Notes: generated by a model from the letters alone, not told the origin. Numbered from the stretch's first letter, positions 35,354 to 47,869 are shown. The stretch: 64,000 nucleotides of DNA from Thuidium tamariscinum (GCA_947034885.2 OX344757.2:9796001-9860000), one strand, 5' to 3'. Numbers and translations: made by a program.

Positions 35354-38002
35354 CCTAAGTTAAACACCCTGACCTCTTTAATCTGACTGCCTATCAATTT
35401 TTAGAGGTCGTATTAAAGAGGTTTGAGTGTAGACGATGCAAGGGACGGAAGTGCATCGAGTACCAATATCTTGATCTTCAGCTAGTGCCAAGCCTGTGAT
35501 GGTTTTACTTGGTGCATATTTTGAAGTTTGTCTGGACTTACAGAGGGAGAATAATTCTAAGAGATAGCATCAGGTTGCTTCCAAGTTGCTCTTTCCTGGG
35601 GCTCTCTCTTTTGCGCAGAATATCAAGTTGGGTTATATATTTGCTACTATGGCATGTTTCAGAGCTCCAAGATTGGGACATTCAAGTGCCCAGAGCTTCG
35701 AAAACTAGGATCGGTATGGATCTGAGGTTTTTGCTCGAATTTCGTTGAAACCTGCCATTTTATCAAATATGAAGTTGAATTGTACTCAAGTTTTAAAGTA
35801 AACCAAGCTACCATAGCAGTGTAATTATGTACATTATCTGTCTCCATTGTATGCACTATTTCTGATCTACTGTGGTGTCTTTACGAAAATACACATTTTC
35901 ATTTTCGGCAATAGTTCGAGGAAGAGATTCTTAGAACTTATGGAGGAACCTATTTGGCTTTCATACAATCTGGTAGTTCAGATGTTTGTGGATCCATGAA
36001 ACTTTTCTGTTAAACTTAGCTTCTTTAACAACTTTCTTGGATCATTCTGCATACTGGAAATGATTTGTGTTTGTTTTTGTTTGTTTGGGGGATGCTGTAC
36101 CTTGTGCAAACTATTGAAAATTTGCTTGCAAATTATATGTGAAAATATGATTGCATATTGTGTGCTTTCATAGGTAATGTGCCAGGTGCTTAAAAGCATC
36201 ACTTGAAGAGTTGTTGTCATTATGTATATCTCCTACATCAATATGTACCTATTGTTGTTGAAGCAATTTTAGATCATTTATAAAAAGAAACTTCATTGAT
36301 TTCTTATAACTTTTGTATACAATACTCAAATCATGCAATCTTTGGTGCATTTAAAAGCTCCTTTCATTTGTCAATTAGAATGTGTATTTTCTTGATATAT
36401 CTAATATAGAAACTATATATAGTAAGAAAGTGGTGTTTTTAGGTGTCCCTATCTAATAGCCTTATAATAATGTGGAGAACAAAATGTGTTCAATGAATTA
36501 CCTTGAATTTTGATGTAGAACTTAAGATTACACATTTACATTTGATCATAAGATGATTGTATGGTTGAAGATTGCTATAAAATGCAAGCTTGTCTATATA
36601 TTGTAGGATAGATAGACAATTGTATTTTTATTATAGTAAAATTGTAGAAAGACCTCCTTGCCTTCCCAATGCAAAATGTTATGTTTACTTTAATAACTAT
36701 TGACTAACTACTTAGGTGATTGGCTTGCATCTTTCCATTATTAAATCCTCAATGGTTCTATGAATACAATTTGTATATGAAAACCTTGGAAATTGTAAGT
36801 AAACTCCATTCTCTAAATTGCATTATGAACAAATTAAAAAATCATCTCCAAATTCAAATTCTATAAGCATTAATAAGAAGATTCAAATTAATTTTGGCCA
36901 AATTCATTATGGCCATTGTAGTCCAATTTAGAGCTTTATTTTTGGATCCAATTCATTGTTGTTGCATTCTAATGTAGTTTTTATTGCATTGAGTGTACAA
37001 TTGGAACTAGAATTGGGATGGGAAGTCACCATTTAATGAATTCAAAGAACTCACTTGTGTAGCTTCTACATAGTCATGGCAAAAGGTTCATTCATTATTT
37101 TACTAAACCAAGGGGGATATTTGAATTTCCATTGGAACCATTTAGGAAAGTAGGAGAATTACATTAGCATCTAAATAAACAAGAATAGTTCCTCCTTAGG
37201 GTCGCCAATGGGAAGCTATATGTTTTTGCTTTGATCACTTTTAATGTGCATGTTTTCATCCAAAAAAAATTTGATAAAAATAAATATGAAATAATCCTTA
37301 AATAATCATTCTTATATAAAAGAAAAAAAAAATTATAAATCCAATTATTATAACTATGTGCATGGAACAAATGGTCCATAATGAGTTTTCCTAAATCATT
37401 ACATAGTGTGTTGTATTGGATCTAGTAGCAATGTACCTTTGGTTACTTAGGAAGAGTAAATTATTATATACTAAGTTGTACTGTATATTCTTGTTTCCAA
37501 GCCACCAAATTTTGTTGGTATAGCCCTCTTGCCCTCATATCTTAGATGATTATATTTTGTCCAAACTAGTAGTTAGAACATACCTACTGGATTAGTAAAG
37601 ACTTCAACATACAAAACCATTGGTAGGGTTTTGAAACTACATGTACATTTGAAGTCATGAGGTTGCAACTAATCTAATGGGATATATTTCACTTTATTTT
37701 TCAAGCAACTTCCAAAGTTGGATGAACTCATGATTAATTTTCAACTTGCACAACTCTTATTCTATACCTTTAGTATTTGAATTGATTACTAAAAAATTGA
37801 ATCTATAGAGGATTCAATTAGTCGAAGATGGTGGAATATCCCCCAAGGTTTGTTAGATAGACTCAAGCTTATGAACATGACAACAAAAAATAGATTCAAT
37901 ATTTTCAAACATTCTCGTTTCTTCTTATTGCTACTTCAGAAGTGTACATGAAGACATGTTGCTGTACAAGTCTAAAAACTACAACTACCACTATCTCTAT
38001 CT
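35354..38002. other. 3' flank and AT-rich intergenic, nothing recognised
   Basis: A stem (ACCTCTTTAAT near 35,371 with ATTAAAGAGGT near 35,412) lies shortly after the stop of the preceding frame. From about 36,200 the sequence is AT-rich without frames or clear element ends. Confidence 0.4.
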
Positions 38003-40671
38003 CTAAGACTCGGTCTTCAAGGGCCAAAGACCACCCTGTGCGTCACCCTTGTTTACACCGCTAAACTCTTCAATAAGTTCATCAACATGACGGCACACGT
38101 CTTGAATGTAAGGCCGTGATTCCACTGATGGATTCACCATCTGTTTGACAAAAAGGTGGAGTGATTTTGGATACGGTGGGCTTGGCCCAGGAGGACATTT
38201 CACGACCCCGCTTACTATAGCCAGATGCAAGCTTCCCCCTTGCTCATTTAGAGCATACTCAAAAGGTGACATACCATACCTGAAACAACATTACATTGCA
38301 ACATTCTTAGATACAAAAAGAAGCAGAGATTAAGAAAACTTGAAAAATGAGTCTTGCACTTTGTAAATTAAGAAAGCTACTATTGTTAGATCGTTACATA
38401 GTTTCTAAGTTGCATTCAACCATGTACAACAACTGAAATTGAAGTAGTTTTCGACCTAAACATCTCTAGAAATACTACAGGACATAATTTAACAGAATAG
38501 CTAGAATTAGTTAATTTTGAGCCGACTTGCAAGACAAAAGCGATCTCAATCTCATCATGAGTTAGATTATTCACGAAAACAATCTCCACATGAAAAGGTA
38601 GGCACGCTTACATGATAGCATAGAGTGTGCACCCAAGAGCCCAAATATCGGTGCGCTCATCTAAAAGCGTTTCGCTCGGGGTGTCCCAGAGCTCGGGTGC
38701 CCTATATGGAGCTGTGCAATGCTGCGAGGCCCATTCCTGCGTCACAATACACAAAGCATGAACAACAGATGGTATTCTCCACAGACTTCCCTATTCAAGT
38801 TTTGATTACGAGCAAAACTTCCTAAAACATTAAAATGTAGTAAGATCCTTTCTGAATGTGGTACCTGCACCACCATTGCCTCCTTTCGAGAATGGATTTC
38901 CTTTCGAGCAGGCTTGGCACTACCAAAGTCCATTATCACTGCTACCGGCGGTTTGTTCCGTGGTAGGCTAAGAAGCACGTTTCCAGGTTTCATGTCATAG
39001 TGAGCATATGGCGGATCATGAGTGTGCATGTGCTTCAATCCTGCACATATCTGGCATAGATATTTGTTACAGAAAACTGTCCAGTTGGAGACAAATAACA
39101 TGAAAATAATGGTCATACATAGAGAAGATACAAATGAGCATTGATTACATCACAACAAACAAAGAGCGAGCGAGCGAACATTCTGCATCCTACGGCACAT
39201 GTTTGTACTTTGGTCTCAAATCAAAGTCAGAAAGTGGTGGAACAGACAATACTTACCTGCCGGAATATATATAAGACAGTGATAGTCGGGAAAAACTTCT
39301 TTTCTGACTGCATACGAGTCAAGTGGTCAAGGAGTGTCCCATCCCGGTGAAATGGGAACAGCAAGTAAGCCTCCTGACTCTCTGGTATGTCATTCTGTAC
39401 TCCATCATCACACACACTCTGAATATTCCATAGACATGTGAAGAATTGTTCATAAATCGGATTTGAACATAATTTGCTCCCTCAAAGTAAACTAAAACAG
39501 ATGAAATCGTTCGTAGCGTACTTCGACAGGGATGACATCCGAATCTAAAAGATGAAGCAAATTGGGATGGTCGAATAGTTTTGAGACTTCAATCTCCTGT
39601 TTCACCAACACCCGCTGCTCCTCGGATTGAATCAGGAACTTCTTTATCGCATACATTCCATCTTCTGTTGTCATATTCAGCAAATGGAAGATTCAGAACA
39701 AGTACGCAACCAGAGTACCAGATCCATTGACAACTGTAGCAACCCGGAAAACCACATCAAAGACGCCACACGGCATGCCTAATGGCAGTAACCAAGACAA
39801 AGCACGGAGAGGACGGGTGTAGTAGAGAGGCCCCCCTCAGCAGCCCGGGCGATCTGTAGGGTATGGAAGGTTACCAGGTCTTATCATAAGTCTGAAGGTC
39901 CCCAGTATACTTTAAAAAAACAAAGGTCAAAGAGATCAACCTCTACGGGGCGCTCCTTCACAAATTTTGATCAGTCATTAATCGGGACATGCCGTACAAC
40001 CATTCCAGTATCATCAAAACCCTACTCATAGGATTTGTGATATTCGAGGGTCTTTAAAAGAGCACCAAAAAGTTGGAAAAGGAGTGTTCATCTGTGGCGG
40101 GGGACAGATGTAGTATCGGCGACCTCCGCTGCAAGATGTCTCTGTGAGGGACATCTTAAGTAGAAGACATCTAGGGGTGCCCAGTATACTGCAGGGGGGG
40201 TCGCCGATACTACATTCTACCCGAAGAGGGCAGTCATAGCAATATGAAAAGGGTCTAAACTATAGCAAAAGGGTGCAATCTATGCATTCATAGCGTCATG
40301 AAAAGAGTCCAACATATAGCAAAGAACTTACATAGATTAGACCCTTTCCACGATAAGCACTTTCCTTAACCGTGTCCCAACCAAACGAATAAAAGGGTTA
40401 GTAAAGCGGATGCAACAGTAGGGATTTGGAGTCAGAAAACCAAAAGAATGGACAGAGAGAGAGAGAGAGAGGAAGCGAAACCCTAAAACACACCAGAGCG
40501 CAATGGATCGTCAGGCTTCTCGTTCAATTCTTTAACGAGATAAACGAATGCAAATCCTCCTTCCCCGATCTGGCGTTGAATCCGAAACCGTCTCTCTCCA
40601 ATAAAAATCTCCCCACCCCCACCGCTGACAGCTGCAGTCAGGGCGTGCAGCCCCGACCATGTGCACCCCAT
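38003..40671 (-). CDS. STK16/NAK-type serine/threonine kinase (plant AtPK3-like)
   Basis: Six exons on the minus strand: 40671-40494, 39664-39522, 39418-39257, 39050-38865, 38736-38612, 38279-38003, giving 356 residues with all phases consistent. Kinase landmarks: Gly loop GEGGFAFV (36-43), AIKK (Lys 67), Glu in KQEIE (about 83-85), catalytic loop HYDMKPGNVLL (Asp 180, Asn 185), DFG (202-204), APE (236-238), and DERTDIWALGCTLYAIMYG. The N-terminus MGCTWSG fits N-myristoylation with adjacent Cys palmitoylation, as known for STK16-type kinases, so membrane or Golgi association is likely. The HRD motif is replaced by H-Y-D, as in the plant orthologues (H-N-D in the Arabidopsis protein as I recall it). 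In mammals STK16 acts at the Golgi and in secretion; the role in plants is less clear. The start was chosen because it restores the MGC motif; an upstream in-frame ATG at 40,821 would bury it. Confidence 0.9.
40108..40215. repeat. Short element or hairpin inside kinase intron 1
   Basis: ATGTAGTATCGGCGACC at 40,108-40,124 is perfectly mirrored at 40,199-40,215. A second, inner stem pairs AAGATGTC (40,133) with GACATCTT (40,150), and a further 'agacatct' follows at 40,164. The 108-base unit is more GC-rich than its surroundings. It could be a tiny MITE or a structured RNA in the intron. Confidence 0.65.
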
Positions 40672-41935
40672 GGCCCCTCTTCTCTCAAGCTCTCTCTTCA
40701 CAGAACTCCCAAACCGTTCCAACGAGGAAACCCCGCAATCTTGGATTGAGCGCAATGGGGAGCCTTCAGCAACCAAGCCACGCCATCGGTGCCACTCCAA
40801 GGACTTCAAATTCAAGAACATGGTCTAGCAATCATCCTGCTTTCGCAAAATGGATTCAGAGTCAAAAGCGCAGAGTCAATATCGATTCAGAGATATAAAT
40901 CACAGACGATGATTGATTTGAAAGTGGGAAGTGGCAAAGGGAAGATCTAAGAACGGGACTCAACGTCTCAAAGACCCAAACAGGGTACTGAAAGTTTTTG
41001 TGGAGATCAACCAAGAGAATGAGGTGACCCATTGAAGTGGACCGCAAGAAACGCTGGATCCTGAAAAGAATATTACCATACCTGAAGTTACGGTTTGCTT
41101 TGCTTTGCTTTGCTTCGCTGCGCGTCATTTTGGTGCGTGCCCAGTTACCGCGCTGCCACGAGCATGGCATTTGTGCAAGCGGGAACCCTAATCAAGACTC
41201 GGATGATATGAGCAAAATCAAAAGCGGAAGGAAATCAGTTGAGGATACTAGCTTATATGCGAAATCGAAAGCAAGATTTGCATGAGATTTGAGATTTCGA
41301 GATGCGATCGGGGTTTGCTTTCTCGGAGGAACAGAGCTCGGTTGCCGACTGGCGGTCGGCTACGCATGGTGGCCGACTGGCGGCTGGAAGAGGGGGACTT
41401 CGTTCTTCCTGACTGCTGAGAATTCCCCTTGAAAACTAGTAGTCCTAAGAATTCCTTGAGAAAGAGTATGTGGTGCATCGGGAGCGAAAGGCGGACATGA
41501 AATTCTCAGAGAAATCGGAGTGTTGTGTATTCTCCTCCGCGGGTGAAGAAATAACATTTTTGAAAAATTTCTCAGGGAATTTCTTGAAGCCCTCGACTTG
41601 GCGCAAGTATTGTAGCTCTCAATCCAACTGTGCAAGCCAAAAATTCTTGCGGAATTGTTGCGAATAGCATAAAGGGGGGTCACGGCTCCTTCACGCGGAA
41701 TGGCTCATGATTGGCTGCACTTTTGCCTCACTGATTTCTTCGACTTCACAAAAAACCAGTCCTTGGATGAGTTGTGACTATCCCTAGTGTAACTTTACAA
41801 AGAATCTTCTCATTCATATTCTCACTAGAAGTGCATAAAAAATCTTATAAAATAGAAATACAAAAAGCAAAATGCTAACAGTAAAACAATTGAACACATC
41901 ATAACTATGGACATTAAACAATTAAAGACATCATA
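40672..41935. other. Upstream region of the kinase gene
   Basis: Balanced composition up to about 41,750, consistent with the promoter and leader of the minus-strand kinase. A short repeated phrase 'ggccgactggcgg' / 'ttgccgactggcggtcgg' occurs at about 41,340-41,390. The overlapping frames on both strands show no domain. Confidence 0.4.
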
Positions 41936-43028
41936 GGTTGAATGCAAGAAACACTTAAAGCCATTTGTCACACCTTAGTTTCTGATTTTTTTTTGCTTAT
42001 AAATTTGTTATTCTAGCTCCAAATAACTCAAAATTTATAGGGAAGCTACTCATACCATTATATACCTTCTCTAAATTTTGAGGACTTTTCAAAAATAATT
42101 TACTATTTTTAAACAACCCCAAAAATTTCTTGCAATGGATGATTTAGGGGTTTTTAGCACCATTTATCTCCAACAAAATGAATTTTGATCTGAAATTTGG
42201 AGAGGATGGTCTCTTAGTAGACTTATAGCCAGTATTCAAAGGAATTTCAAAAATACTTATTTTTATATGGTGTAAAAGTCTACAAAGAGAGCTTCTTTAT
42301 GCATTTTTTTCCAAAGGTATAAAACATTATTTTGGTGAGTTTTTTAGTCAAATCTCATCACTAAAAAGTCTTCTCAAATTTTTTTTTAATATTTAAATAT
42401 ATATATATATATATATACTATTTTTTACAAATAAAAATTTCAAAAGTTGTATTTTCTTCATCGAAATTCTATGTGAATTCTATGTCCAAAGTTCTGGTGA
42501 AGAAAATACAACTTTTGACATTTTAATTTATAAAAAATAGTATATTGTTTTTTAAAAATTAAAAAAAAATTACATTTGATAAGACTTTTTGGTGATGAAA
42601 TTTGACTAAAAAACTCACCAAAATAATGTTTTATACCTTTGGAAAAAAAATGCAAAAAGAAGTTTTCTTTGTAAACTTCTACACCACATAAATATAAGTA
42701 TTTTTGAGATTCCTTTGAGGAGTAGCTATAAGTCAACTAAGAGACCATCCTCTCCAAATTTCAGCTCAAACTCATTTTGTTGGAGATAAATGGTGCTAAA
42801 AATCCCTAAATCATCCATTGTGAGAAATTTTGGGGGCTGTTTAAAATTAATAAATTATTTTTGAAAAGTCCTCAAAGATTAGAGAAGGTATATAATAGTT
42901 ATGAATAGCTTCCCTATAAATTTTGAATAATTTAGAGATAGAATATAAAAATTATAAGCAAAAAACAAATAAAAAACTAAGGTGTGATAAAACACAACAA
43001 GTAATACAAGTGTTTCTTGCATTCACCC
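41936..43028. repeat. Very long inverted repeat (arms about 540 bp) - foldback element
   Basis: The left arm starts GGTTGAATGCAAGAAACACT and the right arm ends AGTGTTTCTTGCATTCACC. Paired blocks run through to the centre: 'ggatgatttaggggttttta' with 'aaaatccctaaatcatcc', 'ggagaggatggtctctta' with 'aagagaccatcctctcc', and 'gttgtattttcttca' with 'tgaagaaaatacaac'. The turn is at about 42,470. No clear target duplication is seen. There is no transposase frame. A transcript through it would form a long double-stranded RNA. Confidence 0.85.
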
Positions 43029-44630
43029 CATAGTGTCTCCATTGCAAGGTCAAGAACATAGTAAACACTTCAAATTTGTTGAACCTTGTTGGTGCTTTAT
43101 CAAATTTTCACAATTCACTTGCTAAGTCACTGATCAATTTTAGCAGATTTTGAATTACCCACTATTTATTATCACCTTACAATGTAAATATATTTGGAGA
43201 TGTCTTGGTCATTCAATGACTAAAACCATCATGTATTGAGATGTTATTGTTTTCTATCTTTATAGAAAACGCTTCACTCCACTCTACTTGCCGCTTCAAT
43301 TGTATTGCTATATGCTCATATATGTTTTCAATAATCATTGATGATCTTTGTATTAAATTGCACATACTTAAGAATGACCTCTTCTAGCTCTATTGTGGTT
43401 TAGTTTTAGCAAGCATACTTGAAAATATCTTTTCACTACTTCTTTCAATCTTTTTGAAAACCTACATGATTGTCTTTCCACTCTCCTTTCCATAAGGTAT
43501 TTCTTCTTGAATTCGGTGTGATGAATTTCAACAATCTTTCTTAGTCTACAAATTCTCTCATGTTTTCCATAATCTACATGTAAGTTTTGTAGCAATACAA
43601 ACACTAATCTACACTAGTGTTTCTCTTTGACTTTTGCATCAATACAAACATTGTCCTTAGGCACTTTGATGAAGCGATACATGAAAGTTAGTGAAAGTAT
43701 GTTTGAGAACAAAGTTTTGGATTTAGTACTTTTTGTCTTCCTATAATGTCTTGTCTACAACACTACAAATATCCATCTACTCTACAATCATCACATATTT
43801 TTCGGATAGAGCCTCAACAAAGCAACATCCATTAGAAAAACTTGAGAGCAAAACAAGGATGTGAATATAGAAGGGTAGGGAAACATTTTTGAATAACAAA
43901 CCGTGAAGACTGTCATACAACCAACCTGGCACTACTTGCTCCAGTTTAGCTCCAAAGTGACATCAGTACTCATCTCAGGCATACAGAAGTTACGAGAACA
44001 CTATAAGAAACCTGTGTTTTGGATAACAAGCCTTAATTTCTTAAAATGAATTTTAGGTGATGTCAATGTTTACAACCCAATGTTTTTATGTAAACATTGA
44101 TGTTATGTTGGATGCTCTTGTTCACAATAGAACATTGAGTTGTAAACATTGATATTTGTTTAAGAAAATTAGGGCTCATTACCTAAAACGTGGGTTTCTT
44201 ATAGTAGAAGAAGAAAGAAGTGTACTTTCATGCCTGGATGATAGACTTTTTGATGAGATTTCCAATCAACAAGCACTCGGCAAGGTGCAATTACTATCAC
44301 AAGGGCAACAAGATGGGCAATTTCATCTTTGTTGTTGCTAAACTGTCCTTTTTTGTCCAACTAGCTTGGTTGTGTGGGTGGATATAGTGTATTCAATGAA
44401 GAATCTCTTTACATTAATGAATTGTTCTGACAACCTTTCTAAAAGCTCATATTTCTTCTAATGACAATCTTCAACTTTAGGTAGTAGTTCAAGATCATAT
44501 GAAAATTGTAGACAACTATTAGGAATGGAAGTGAGAACAACAAATATAGGAATGCCAAGTGCTATAACTACATAATAAAAGATTTGCTACCTTGAAAGGG
44601 TATTGAACACCTGAAGGTACTTATAATATA
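43029..44630. other. Intergenic, no gene recognised
   Basis: AT-rich. A short palindromic stretch at about 44,055-44,155 ('gatgtcaatgtttacaac' mirrored by 'gttgtaaacattgatat') is a small foldback. The frames at 43,368-43,604 and 44,156-44,341 have no motif. Confidence 0.4.
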
Positions 44631-44777
44631 CTCCCCTCCATCTTAAAATGATTATCTACTTTGAATGTCATGTTCTTCTAAGGTTGTTTTAAGTAGGTAA
44701 AAAAATACTTCCTTTGATGACTAATTTTATTTAGGTTGCAATGAACATATATAGACGATTGTTTGGGACGGAGGGAG
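44631..44777. mobile_element. Stowaway-like MITE (147 bp)
   Basis: TA flanks both sides (44,629-44,630 and 44,778-44,779). The ends are CTCCCCTCCATCTTAAAATG and, at the right, TTTGGGACGGAGGGAG, the classic Stowaway terminal sequence. Non-coding. Confidence 0.8.
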
Positions 44778-45373
44778 TACAATGTGATGAAAAGTGGCTG
44801 TCACAGTTTTTTATTAATTTTCCTACCCCCTCCCTCGTTAAAAAAATCAGCAGCCATTGGATTTGAATTTTAAAAAATCCCACCCCCCCTCCAAGAAAAA
44901 TCAACAACTGTCGGATATCGATATAGTAGAGCATACGGTACAGGATACGGGTACATAATACAATACTGAATACAGGTACAAATACAATATACGGGTACTG
45001 ATACTGAATGTCATTTATCCCATATTCTTTGTCTCCCAACCCACCCTCTCAGAATTATAAGTGGGTGGGGGAGGGGGGATTCACAAGTTTAAACAATTTT
45101 AAAATTTAAAATTTAATACTTATATCAGATTGGGTGGAGAGGGGGGTTAAAAAAAAATTTAAATTTAATGTTTGAATCAGATTGGGGGGGTGCATCAATT
45201 TTTAAATTTTTATAGTTTATGAGCTCATTGTGACACAATTTGTCACAATGACAATGAGCTCAAAAGAGGCAGTCACTGCCTCACTACCTCACATTGTGAG
45301 TGCAGATGACTAATTTTATTTAGGTTGCAATGAACATATATAGACGATCATTTGGGACGGAGGGAGTACATTG
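44719..45373 (+). repeat. 66-bp direct repeat pair carrying a Stowaway right half
   Basis: About 66 bases that run from 'gatgactaattttattt' through the Stowaway right end occur at 44,719-44,784 and again, nearly identical, at 45,308-45,373. The 520 bases between include C- and G-rich tracts and a hairpin (TGAGCTCATTGTGAC at about 45,220 with CAATGAGCTCA at about 45,254). Confidence 0.8.
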
Positions 45374-46091
45374 TGAGCGCAGTGTAGAGATTGGTTGCTG
45401 CCTCTTTGAAGTTTCTTTAAAATTCCAGATCAATTGCCAACTCAGTTTTGGGGTATTCTGAATCCACAGCTTTAAAATATAAAAAGTTCCGGAGCAATTG
45501 CCACCTTGGTTTAGCGCTTTTAGGATGCAGGAAGATTCAAAAGTTCAGAAGAATGTAGGGATGTTTCGAGGCTTCCCTGTCGACCCTGCCTTTCATCAGG
45601 TGATCGACGTTTGGTTCCCGATTCTAAGGAACCGAATCCTAAGATATGGACTTACCCAATTGAAAACTCACTAAAAATTCTGGAGTTAATTTGGAAGAGA
45701 CCGATACGTCTACTACGCAAACACTGACGAGCACTTACTCTCTAAGGTGGGTGGTCCTCAAAGGTGAGCAGCTATGGAAAGATTGTACAGAACTTGCGAA
45801 TGTGCAAGCTCACGCTTAATCTTTACTGAAAAGGAAATAAATTGCTTGCTCTTGTTACAAACCTGATCGCAAGAATCCGATGCTTTACTCGATCAGAGCT
45901 CATTTCACCAGGTTCCCTTCAAGAAAATGCCACATGTAATAAGCTTTGGAACACAATTCTCTTAATAGGATGACTTTTTCTACATCAAGAGAAAACTGTA
46001 ATCACCTGGTCAGGAAGCATCAAACCTCAGCCAAGTAATAAGCTAATCCACTTGATTTTCACATGGAAAAAGCCAACTCCTCAACAGATGA
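45374..46091. other. Presumed 3' flank of the ARF-GAP gene
   Basis: Balanced composition, no frames of note. The 3' UTR boundary is not visible. Confidence 0.35.
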
Positions 46092-47274
46092 CTAGGCCTG
46101 CACAAACTCTCCAAACTCTTCATCGTCATCAAACACTACCTCAGATTGTTCCGCATTTTTATGAGCATGATCAGCACCAGATTGTGAGCTAAAGGGAACT
46201 TGTGAAGCTAAGGCTGAGTTGTTAGTACAAGGCTGGCTGGGTCGACGCGACTTCACTTGGCTGGATTCACCCAGAGACCTCGGAGATGCACAGTCCGGAC
46301 CACATCGTAGAGTTCCTTGAGGCAACAATTTCACTTTGGGATTCACGCTTCTTGTCGAGGCATCAGGGTGAACAGGCTCAACCACCTGCAAATGAGAATA
46401 CAATCATGTCGGCATCCTATCCGACTTGCAATTCTCAGCATGTGACATGCAAATCAATTACACTTAAGAACTCAATTAGTAGACAGGTTTTACTTACCTG
46501 TGGTGTTACGGAGGGCGGTTCTCTACTTGTAGAGCAGAAAAGCTTTCTCTCATACTTGTCGCGAATCCATTTCTCGACTTCATAGTCTGGAGAGTCGGCA
46601 TTCGGGCGTTGAAAAATTGGAGGAGCATTTTCTGCAACAGTTAACAATGATGGTTCTGAGCTGACAATGGAAATCGCACACAAGGTGGAATTGTAAACCC
46701 TAAACCACAGAGCTCACTAATTTGCAATAAATTAGTGCGGGGGAGAAATTGCTAATAGATTCCAACATTTTCAATCAAATTCGGAAGGGCAATAAGTACG
46801 ATGACGGAATCGCATCTTCCCAATACGAATTCGCAAAAATATTTCTTTTATAGCTCATTCGATGATGAGCTCATTAAGCTCACTGTAGAAATTACACACA
46901 ATGTGGAATAGTAAACCCTAAGCCCTAAAACCTCCCAGAATTCGCAATATATTAGGGATTGGGAGAAAACTGCCCCTAGATTCCGGCATTTTCAACCAAT
47001 TTCGAATGAGGAATGGGTACGTACCTTCCCAGTACGAATTCGCAACAATATTTCCTATAGAACTCATTCGATACACTTCATCGGGGCTCCATCGATCCAA
47101 CCCCACAGTCTTGGTCCGCGTCACGTGTGTTCCTATTGACCGATGGATTCCGTAACAGCGATTGCACAGGAAGACGGCCAAGCTGATGGAGGCGAATCGG
47201 GGATAACGCCCCCCGCAATCGGCACATGCGTCATTTCCTGGTCTCTTGAGCAACTTCCGCAACTCTTGCTCCAT
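46092..47274 (-). CDS. ARF GTPase-activating protein (ArfGAP zinc-finger protein)
   Basis: Three exons on the minus strand: 47274-47025, 46631-46498, 46385-46092, giving 225 residues, phases 1 and 0. ArfGAPs stimulate GTP hydrolysis on ARF small GTPases in vesicle traffic. The zinc finger C17-x2-C20-x16-C37-x2-C40 is intact, followed by GIHRSIGTH with the catalytic Arg 45, then VGLDRWSPDEV, SIGN and ANSYWEG, all ArfGAP hallmarks. Residues about 84-125 complete the domain (NAPPIFQRP, then EVEKWIRDKYERKLF). The C-terminal 100 residues are Ser/Pro-rich and end in an acidic DDDEEFGEFVQA tail; DDEEFGEF-like stretches resemble adaptor-ear binding motifs (inference). The usual Trp of 'RWAS' is Phe 27 here. 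It is short compared with multi-domain ARFGAPs. The start is the first ATG ahead of the domain. Confidence 0.88.
46671..46866 (-). pseudogene. Decayed tandem copy of exon 1 end plus intron start, inside ARF-GAP intron 1
   Basis: 46,671-46,866 matches 46,890-47,070 at an offset of about 220 bases: 'gtggaat', 'gtaaaccctaa', 'gattcc(a/g)(a/g)cattttcaa', 'acgaattcgcaa', 'aatatttc' and 'ctcattcgat'. The downstream member includes the last part of true exon 1 (encoding RMSSIGNIVANSYWEG). In the intronic copy this reading frame contains a stop and the GT of the donor is lost, so it is a pseudo-exon. Confidence 0.75.
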
Positions 47275-47869
47275 TTCTCTCCGCTACGTTAGTGAACTCT
47301 GCATTCGTCCAGCACCAAATATTTCCATGCTAACCCTTCTATAATCCTCTCGACTCGCCATTTCTAAGGTAATCCACGCCACAACAAACACTAGCAGCCC
47401 GAGTTGGCTGGAATGCGCAATTAGTGACACTGACTTAGCAATTTGGTGAAATTACATGAAAGAAATTCGCATTGAAACAGTAGAATAAAGATGCGTTTCT
47501 CAATGCGTGCAGCAGAATATGGCAACTACAGTTTCGAGAGTAATATCTGAGACGCATATCTCATTAGGTTTGAAAATTTCGTGGAGCATGCGTCTTTCAG
47601 TGAGACAAATGTGAGCAAATGCAGGTCATGTTTAGCTTCGGGAATGCAAATTCTCGTCTTCTCGACATTCTTAACCCTTAACGTCGACGCGGATGCCAAA
47701 CGTCCGATGGATGACAGAGAATCTTTCACTGTGGGAAGAAAGAGCAACCATTCATCTTTGGAATTTTGTGTGGAAATGGGAGATCTTCTACAGTACTTTG
47801 ACTTGTAATGAGCACTTCTGGAATTTTTTGAACAAGTGACTTTCATGGTATCAACATGTATTGGAGAGG
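47275..47869. other. Upstream region of the ARF-GAP gene
   Basis: Balanced composition just upstream of the start codon. The frames on both strands around 47,526-47,846 show no motif. Confidence 0.35.
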
